Assembly (NCBI GenBank): GCA_900759415.1
Contig: CAAEVC010000076.1
Coordinates: 1 to 11,683 of the forward strand
Reading direction: 5' to 3'
Length of the DNA: 11,683 bases
DNA from: an uncultured Dialister sp.
GTDB taxonomy: Bacteria > Bacillota > Negativicutes > Veillonellales > Dialisteraceae
The number at the start of each line of letters is the position of its first letter. Positions within the stretch are counted from its first letter, which is position 1. Below, piece by piece: positions 7,415 to 11,683 of the stretch. The position numbers and the translations under genes were made by a program. A model generated the notes under the pieces. That model ran no database searches and was not told where the DNA came from. It worked only from the letters and a program-made list of their open reading frames with translations.

Positions 7415-7674
7415 GTTGAGCGGTGGTTGTAAAGACTTTATAGTTTGTAAATTATAAAACCAATACGGTCAACGGCGCGATACCATCTATCTAACATCCT
7501 GCGGTTTACCCCTTCGGTCAATGGCCTCCAGCCATTGCCAGCTCCCCCGGCTGGTGAGCACTACGTGCTCTTAAAGGGGGAGCCCACATTAATGTTGTAA
7601 AGACTTTATGCTTTTCTTATGAAACCTTTTCGGATAACGGTGATGAACGGTAGTGTCTGAAATCCTGTTTTCCA
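7415..7674 (+). repeat. Structured interspersed repeat, copy E
   Basis: This is the most complete copy. Boxes are at 7426-7461 and 7594-7626 (period 168 bp), with ACGGTCAACGGCGCGATACC and CTAACATCCTGCGGTTTACCCC between. Hairpin 1 is CAATGGC/GCCATTG (7519-7537). The outer stem GCTCCCCC/GGGGGAGC (7541-7548 with 7576-7583) encloses GAGCAC/GTGCTC (7556-7570). After the second box a decayed further unit runs to about 7674, up to the symporter terminator. The promoter-like TTGAGC (7416-7421) and TATAGT (7439-7444) are 17 bp apart. Confidence 0.82.
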
Positions 7675-7717
7675 TAAGAAAAAGGCGTGACAATGATGGC
7701 TCATGTGTCACGCCTTT
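7672..7717 (-). terminator. Terminator of the amino-acid symporter gene
   Basis: AAAGGCGTGACA (7681-7692) pairs perfectly with TGTCACGCCTTT (7706-7717), 12 bp with a 13-base loop. In the minus direction CCTTTTTCTTATGG follows. It lies 22 bases after the stop codon. Confidence 0.88.
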
Positions 7718-7739
7718 GATTAAGGCTCAGCTTATTGAT

Positions 7740-9035
7740 TTATGCTTCTGCTGGAGTTACATTCTCCAGTTTACCTTTCAGGTCATGGTCAGTCATAGCG
7801 CATACTGCTGCATCAGACCATACATTTTCAGCGGTTTCCACCATATCTATGATTGTGTAAATCGGAAGGATGATACCCATGATTCCGATTGGTGCGCCGA
7901 TACCACTCATGAGAGAGAGTGTAAGGAAGTAGCATCCCATTGGAACGCCTGCATTTCCAACAGCCGCAAGAATAGCTACGAAAAGCCAGGTAATCATAGT
8001 TGGCATGGATAATTCATAGCCCGCATTCTGCATCACGAAGAGAGAGGTTACAAGAATGAAAGCGGCGCATCCATTCATATTGATGGTAGTGCAGATTGGC
8101 AGAACGAAACGGGATACTGCGGGATTCGCTTTCATGTTATGTTCTGCAGATGCCAAGGTGACCGGCAGTGTACCTGCGGAGCTCTTAGTGAAGAGAGCCA
8201 CTGCAATGGCTGGAGACATTTTTTTGAATACATCCAACGGGTTCAGTCCCCTTAAAAGGAGGCAGAGTGGAAGAACAATAAAGAATTGAATCAGATTGCT
8301 TCCGATGATGACAGCAGTGTATTTGCCTAGAGCGCCAACTATGACGCCTGCTTCGATCTGTGCAGAGAGCTGAGCAGAGAAGGCAAGGATGCCGACCGGA
8401 AGAATGAAGAGGAGTGCTTTAATCAGTGTGAAGAGCAGTTCCTGGAATCCAAGGATGCCTTTGAGGAGAAGTTCTCTGTTTTCCGTCTTTGGCATGAATG
8501 CCAGTCCCAGGCCAAAAGATGCGGCAATCAGCATGACTGCCAATACGTTACCGGACAGGAATGGCTGAAGAATGTTATTAGGAATAACGCTTAAAATGTG
8601 ATCGTAGTAAGTAATATTTCCCAGTTTCTGCGGAACGTTGGAAACACCGGCCCCAATCATGTCAGTTGGAAGATTTCCTGGAGCGATCCAGAGGAACATG
8701 AGCAGGCCGATAGCAGCCGCACAGAATGTGGTGAAAAGAGTATAGGTCACTGCATGGGCGAAAATACGGCCTGTTTCCTTCTTGCTTCCCAGCTGTGCCA
8801 GAGTGGTGATAACAGCCAGTGCAATGGTTGGCACCGCAATGAACTGGAACAGACGGGTAAATACGGTGGCAATGAAGGTAAATAATTCATTGAGTGGCTT
8901 GATTCCAAGCCAGCCCAGTGCAGCACCAACTACCAGTGCCAGCATCCACAAAACAAACTGACGTCCCTGTTTGCGGGGGTTGTTGTTCTCCAGTGCTTTT
9001 TTAGCAGCGGATTGTACTTCTTTGTTTTCTTGCAT
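7740..9035 (-). CDS. Dicarboxylate/amino acid:cation symporter (DAACS), SstT-like
   Basis: The gene encodes a 431-residue secondary transporter of the glutamate-transporter fold, which imports amino acids with Na+ or H+. Hallmarks are the hairpin-1 tip FTKSSAGTLP (282-291), the TM7 motif TINMNGCA (317-324), the hairpin-2 stretch GNAGVPMG (360-367), and TM8 IIDMVETAENVWSD (395-408). Where aspartate transporters such as GltPh have the substrate-binding Arg397, this protein has Glu400, as I recall for E. coli SstT. A neutral amino acid therefore seems more likely than a dicarboxylate. The ATG at 9035 is chosen for AGGAGG at 9043-9048 with seven bases between; upstream codons in frame lie inside the T-box leader. 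The leader indicates induction by an uncharged tRNA. Substrate is inferred only. Confidence 0.9.
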   Translation of the reverse strand: MQENKEVQSAAKKALENNNPRKQGRQFVLWMLALVVGAALGWLGIKPLNELFTFIATVFTRLFQFIAVPTIALAVITTLAQLGSKKETGRIFAHAVTYTLFTTFCAAAIGLLMFLWIAPGNLPTDMIGAGVSNVPQKLGNITYYDHILSVIPNNILQPFLSGNVLAVMLIAASFGLGLAFMPKTENRELLLKGILGFQELLFTLIKALLFILPVGILAFSAQLSAQIEAGVIVGALGKYTAVIIGSNLIQFFIVLPLCLLLRGLNPLDVFKKMSPAIAVALFTKSSAGTLPVTLASAEHNMKANPAVSRFVLPICTTINMNGCAAFILVTSLFVMQNAGYELSMPTMITWLFVAILAAVGNAGVPMGCYFLTLSLMSGIGAPIGIMGIILPIYTIIDMVETAENVWSDAAVCAMTDHDLKGKLENVTPAEA

Positions 9036-9102
9036 AACGCATCCTCCTGAAATAAACCAAAAATAATGAACTTTAAGGAACCATTTCTGGAGAGAAATCG
9101 GA

Positions 9103-9366
9103 AAATAAAAAGAGTCTTTCCTCCCATGGGACGAAAGACTCGTGATTACCACCCAGATTCGTATAAATGTCACCATTTATACCTCTTTAGGTTTCCTTCC
9201 TTGTAGAAACCCTGTTCTGTATCGGGAACTCCCGGAACGACCTACTGTTACTTCGGCCCTACCAGCTCAGAAATGCACTTCGGCTCCCCTATCCGTATCC
9301 GCTCTCACCATCCGGACTCGCTCTGACGTATTCAGGAAACTTACTCTTTTCCTTCATCGCTTTAAT
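9103..9366 (-). promoter_or_regulatory. T-box leader controlling the symporter
   Basis: Reading on the minus strand, the leader opens with the stem I start AGCGATGAAGGAAAAGAGTA (K-turn GATGA, S-turn AGTA). The specifier-loop 3' side GAAGTGCATTTCTGAGCT follows, then the stem III region ending AACAGTAGG. The T-box sequence TGGGTGGTAATCACG is at 9141-9155. The terminator GAGTCTTTC/GAAAGACTC (9112-9141) is followed by TTTTTATTTT. By the usual rule (GAA, one base, codon, purine) the specifier is UGC (9275-9277, Cys). The UGGU of the T-box would pair with discriminator A, which is unexpected for tRNA-Cys. A register shift to GUG (Val) would fit that base but not the purine rule. The T-box call is firm; the amino acid is not. 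Confidence 0.9.
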
Positions 9367-9372
9367 GGCCAT

Positions 9373-9401
9373 ACTATAGCATGATAAAAAGTGAATGTCA
9401 A
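9373..9401 (-). promoter_or_regulatory. Promoter of the T-box/symporter transcript
   Basis: TTGACA (9396-9401) and TATAGT (9373-9378) lie on the minus strand, 17 bp apart. The promoter starts only 20 bases after the MATE stop codon. Transcription begins just before the T-box stem I. Confidence 0.85.
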
Positions 9402-9420
9402 GCAGTTAAATAGAAAAATT

Positions 9421-10764
9421 TCATATAAGCCGTTTTTTCCATACTCCCTGATGCCAGCGCCAGAAGAATACGAGACCTCTGCTGCATTCATCCGCTGCCA
9501 TGGCTATCCAGATACCGACAAGTCCCCAGTAAAGATGAACACCCAGAAGCCAGGCACCAAAAGTGGCTACAGACCACATGAAGATAATACCGACTGTAAT
9601 CGGTGCCTTTACATCCCCGGATGCGTTAAGTGCCATGACCATGCACATGTTCACTGCTCTACCGATTTCCAGAAAAATTTCAATGAACAGGATAGTCTTC
9701 CCCAGCAGAATGACTTCCGGATCATGGGTGAATACAGAAAGAATGGATTCTGCATTCAGATAGATTAATGTTGCAATGGAACCGGAGAGAAGCATGGCGA
9801 CTTTGATGGTGAACTTCACTCTCTTGTCTACTTCGCCATTATTCCCTGCCCCTTTGTAGTATCCCACCAGTATCTGGGTCGCCATGGCAAGAGACTGGGA
9901 ATACACATAGCTCATCATGGCAATGATGTAGCAGTAAACTTTGGTAGTAATGACTACGACACCAAAAATATTGACAAATTTCATAATCACTGTCTGAGAC
10001 AGCTGATAAGAAAAAGTCTCTCCCCCGGAAGGAATGCCGAGATAGAGAATCTTATGGAGCGTATTCCAGGGAAAAGGCCGGAGATATTTTAAAGAGAAGC
10101 GAGCCGGCGTGTATTTGTGAAAAAGATAAACAATAAGTATGAAACCTATGAATTTGGAGATATTGGTAGAAATACATACACCGGTGACACCAAGAGAAGG
10201 AATGGGACCCCATCCGTGGATGAGTACCATATTTCCCAAAACGTTAATAATATTCATCACCATGGAGCAGAGCATGGTAAGCTTTAGCTGCGCAAAGCCT
10301 CTCAAAAAGGAAATAAAAGCCATGTACATGCTCTGGATGAACACGAAAAGCCCGATCCAGCGGATGTAGAGAGACGCATCACCCCAAATCTCTGCCGGTA
10401 TCCCCAGTGCATTCAGGAAGAATGTATCAAAGAAAAAGAGTGCCAGACTGATGATGAGTCCAAGCACCAGATTCGTAGCCAGTGCTACGGTACACACTTC
10501 ACTGACTTTGTTCATATCGCCGGCGCCCCGATGATGGGAGATAAGAATGGTTGCCGCCTGAGAAAGCACCGCCAGTGTCAGTACTACCAGATTGAAGACT
10601 ACATTGTCATTGCCAACAGCCGCCACACTGTTCTGAGAATACTGGCTCAGCATAAACTGATCCACATTCGGTACCATCATCTGAAGGGCTATTTCAATGA
10701 AAATCGGAATGGACATAGAAAATACGGTCCATCGGCTCTGATATAATTGCTTTGCTTCCACCAT
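9421..10764 (-). CDS. MATE family efflux transporter
   Basis: The gene encodes a 447-residue inner-membrane antiporter of the multidrug and toxic compound extrusion family. These proteins export cationic drugs or metabolites in exchange for Na+ or H+. About twelve hydrophobic segments are visible, and the protein shows the family's internal duplication: the loop after TM2, ISHHRGAGDMNKV (75-87), is echoed by LVGYYKGAGNNGEV (299-312) in the second half. Length is typical. The ATG at 10764 is preferred over an upstream in-frame start at 10803 because AAGGAGG lies five bases ahead of it. The substrate cannot be read from sequence. No clear terminator follows, and the symporter promoter lies 9-37 bases downstream of it (9373-9401), so some read-through into the T-box leader is possible. 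Confidence 0.92.
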   Translation of the reverse strand: MVEAKQLYQSRWTVFSMSIPIFIEIALQMMVPNVDQFMLSQYSQNSVAAVGNDNVVFNLVVLTLAVLSQAATILISHHRGAGDMNKVSEVCTVALATNLVLGLIISLALFFFDTFFLNALGIPAEIWGDASLYIRWIGLFVFIQSMYMAFISFLRGFAQLKLTMLCSMVMNIINVLGNMVLIHGWGPIPSLGVTGVCISTNISKFIGFILIVYLFHKYTPARFSLKYLRPFPWNTLHKILYLGIPSGGETFSYQLSQTVIMKFVNIFGVVVITTKVYCYIIAMMSYVYSQSLAMATQILVGYYKGAGNNGEVDKRVKFTIKVAMLLSGSIATLIYLNAESILSVFTHDPEVILLGKTILFIEIFLEIGRAVNMCMVMALNASGDVKAPITVGIIFMWSVATFGAWLLGVHLYWGLVGIWIAMAADECSRGLVFFWRWHQGVWKKRLI

Positions 10765-10793
10765 AAAGCCCTCCTTGTATTTAATTCGAGTAT

Positions 10794-10822
10794 ATCTTAT
10801 CACCCCAAATATGACTCTGCAA
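10794..10822 (-). promoter_or_regulatory. Candidate promoter of the MATE gene
   Basis: TTGCAG (10817-10822) and TAAGAT (10794-10799) are 17 bp apart on the minus strand, about 30 bases before the start codon. Both hexamers match moderately. Confidence 0.5.
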
Positions 10823-10864
10823 GAATAAAAGAGATTCTATCTATAAAAATCATGAATAAAGTAC

Positions 10865-10893
10865 TTGCAAAATGAAATAAAATGATGCATAAT
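10865..10893 (+). promoter_or_regulatory. Promoter of tRNA-Val
   Basis: TTGCAA (10865-10870) and CATAAT (10888-10893), with a 17-bp spacer, end 18 bases before the mature 5' end of tRNA-Val. Confidence 0.6.
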
Positions 10894-10911
10894 TAAATAC
10901 ATCAAATACAT

Positions 10912-10987
10912 GGGCGATTAGCTCAGCTGGGAGAGCGTCTGCCTTACAAGCAGAATGTCAGCAGTTCGATCCTGTTATCGCCCACCA
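10912..10987 (+). tRNA. tRNA-Val (anticodon UAC)
   Basis: The cloverleaf is complete at 76 nt with an encoded CCA. The acceptor stem is GGGCGAT/ATCGCCC with discriminator A. The anticodon stem is TCTGC/GCAGA around loop CTTACAA (anticodon TAC in DNA). The T arm is AGCAG-TTCGATC-CTGTT with one G-U pair. It is a single-gene unit with its own promoter and terminator. Confidence 0.96.
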
Positions 10988-10993
10988 TGCAGA

Positions 10994-11023
10994 ACATCTC
11001 GTAATTTTACGGGATGTTTTTTT
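10994..11023 (+). terminator. Terminator after tRNA-Val
   Basis: ACATCTCGTA (10994-11003) pairs with TACGGGATGT (11008-11017), 10 bp with one G-U pair, and runs into seven T. Confidence 0.9.
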
Positions 11024-11200
11024 GTTGGAAAAAGATAGAGTTGAGATTTGAGTTACGAGAGTTGAAAGAAGGTTGTAAAAACTTTATAGTTTGTAATTAT
11101 GAAGCCTCTTGGGGTAACGGCGCGATGCCATTAGTGTATCAAAGTGCGGTTTTCTCCTATCCCCACATCGTCCCGATGTGGTACTTCCTCACCACCTGAG
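11024..11200 (+). repeat. Structured interspersed repeat, copy F1
   Basis: The leader GTTGGAAAAAGATAGAGTTG is followed by AGAGTTGAAAGAAGG, the box at 11072-11106, GTAACGGCGCGATGCC, and TTAGTGTATCAAAGTGCGG. Hairpin 1 is CCACATCG/CGATGTGG (11163-11181) with the same TCC loop as copy C but a different stem. The unit breaks down after TACTTCCTC. The promoter-like TTGAAA (11062-11067) and TATAGT (11085-11090) are 17 bp apart. It begins immediately after the tRNA-Val terminator. Confidence 0.78.
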
Positions 11201-11400
11201 TCATACTCTCCACTGACCGCTGGGCCTTGTTAAGAGATTTATGGAGAAACGATTCACTATGATTTGTGCGTCGCTCTGTTCCTTCAAATCATGTTCACTG
11301 CCACCCCGGAGGTGGAAGCCACATTGAAGAAACGGCTTCGCCGATGATTATGAAGCCGTACGGTCATCCCGCGATACCATCAGCGTCTCATATTTCACAG
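11201..11400 (+). repeat. Structured repeat, hairpin module F2
   Basis: Hairpin ATGATTTG/CAAATCAT (11259-11292) is followed by GTTCACTGCC, CCACC/GGTGG (11301-11315) and AGCCACATTGAAG. ACGGCTTC/GAAGCCGT (11332-11359) overlaps a partial box (GATTATGAAGCCG). The unit ends ACGGTCATCCCGCGATACC and CAGCGTCTCATA. It corresponds to module A2 near position 420. I see no gene in 11024-11458. Confidence 0.65.
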
Positions 11401-11458
11401 CTTAGATTCCATGGATTATGAATCAAAAAAACTTTTTAAAAAATTTTCAAAAAAACAG

Positions 11459-11487
11459 TTGCCAAATGGAGAGAAATTTGCTATTAT
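11459..11487 (+). promoter_or_regulatory. Promoter of the tRNA-Asn-Glu cluster
   Basis: TTGCCA (11459-11464) and TATTAT (11482-11487) are 17 bp apart, 23 bases before tRNA-Asn. An A-rich stretch upstream (11425-11456) could act as an UP element. Confidence 0.65.
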
Positions 11488-11510
11488 AATTGACGTACTC
11501 AACGTACTGT

Positions 11511-11586
11511 TCCTGAATAGCTCAGCCGGTAGAGCGCGTGACTGTTAATCACGATGTCGCAGGTTCGAACCCTGCTTCAGGAGCCA
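11511..11586 (+). tRNA. tRNA-Asn (anticodon GUU)
   Basis: The cloverleaf is 76 nt with CCA. The acceptor stem is TCCTGAA/TTCAGGA with discriminator G, and the anticodon loop is CTGTTAA. The T arm is GCAGG-TTCGAAC-CCTGC. It is the first gene of the cluster. Confidence 0.97.
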
Positions 11587-11589
11587 AGT

Positions 11590-11664
11590 GGCCTGTTCGT
11601 CAAGTGGTTAAGACACCGCCCTTTCACGGCGGGTTCGCGAGTTCGAATCTCGCACAGGTCACCA
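11590..11664 (+). tRNA. tRNA-Glu (anticodon UUC)
   Basis: The cloverleaf is 75 nt with CCA. The acceptor stem is GGCCTGT/ACAGGTC with one G-U, and the anticodon stem is CCGCC/GGCGG around CTTTCAC. The T arm is GCGAG-TTCGAAT-CTCGC. It begins three bases after tRNA-Asn. Confidence 0.97.
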
Positions 11665-11665
11665 T

Positions 11666-11683
11666 GGGCGATTAGCTCAGCTG
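11666..11683 (+). tRNA. Partial tRNA at window end, probably a second tRNA-Val
   Basis: The 18 bases match the first 18 of tRNA-Val at 10912-10929 exactly, and they follow tRNA-Glu after one base. The anticodon lies outside the window, so a different valine or related tRNA cannot be excluded. Confidence 0.75.

Noticed and set aside
97..11400. Insertion sequence or transposon remnants
   Set aside because: I found no transposase fragment, no terminal inverted repeats bounding a unit and no clear target-site duplications, so only a non-autonomous element remains possible.

Overview
The window looks like a chromosomal segment of a low-to-mid GC Firmicute. A Negativicutes genome of the Dialister type is my best guess. 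That rests on strong AGGAGG ribosome binding sites, consensus sigma-A promoters, a T-box leader in front of an amino-acid symporter, and the general protein flavour; it is an inference, not a database match. Most genes are housekeeping or transport.

Layout: positions 1-737 hold no gene, only copies of a structured repeat and the rpsI terminator. The ribosomal operon rplM-rpsI (L13, S9) lies on the minus strand at 738-1593, with a near-perfect promoter and a short leader. After another repeat copy and about 600 bases without a gene comes cstA (2555-4021, plus), a short CstA-type transporter that starts at TTG and ends in a very long hairpin terminator. A UvrD-type helicase with a C-terminal Fe-S nuclease domain is at 4245-7115 (minus). 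Next are a repeat-rich gap, an SstT-like dicarboxylate/amino-acid:cation symporter at 7740-9035 (minus) under T-box control, and a MATE efflux protein at 9421-10764 (minus). The right end carries tRNA-Val(UAC), more repeats, then a tight plus-strand tRNA cluster Asn(GUU)-Glu(UUC)-(probably Val), cut by the window edge.

The most unusual content is not a gene. It is a modular interspersed repeat present in five gaps between transcription units, always in the same orientation. Each unit has a box of about 35 bp (consensus start GTTGTAAAGACTTTATAG), a second conserved stretch (ACGGTCAACGGCGCGATACC and what follows), and one or more hairpins whose stem sequences differ between copies while pairing is kept. 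The box then returns, so units sit as partial tandems with a period of about 140-170 bp. Several copies carry a promoter-like TTGA../TATAGT pair 17 bp apart that points into the hairpins. This may be a transcribed structured RNA family or a small non-autonomous element; I do not recognise it as a described family.

The genes do not form one pathway. Shared themes are translation (L13, S9, tRNAs), nutrient uptake under starvation or amino-acid limitation (CstA, T-box symporter), export (MATE) and DNA processing (helicase-nuclease).
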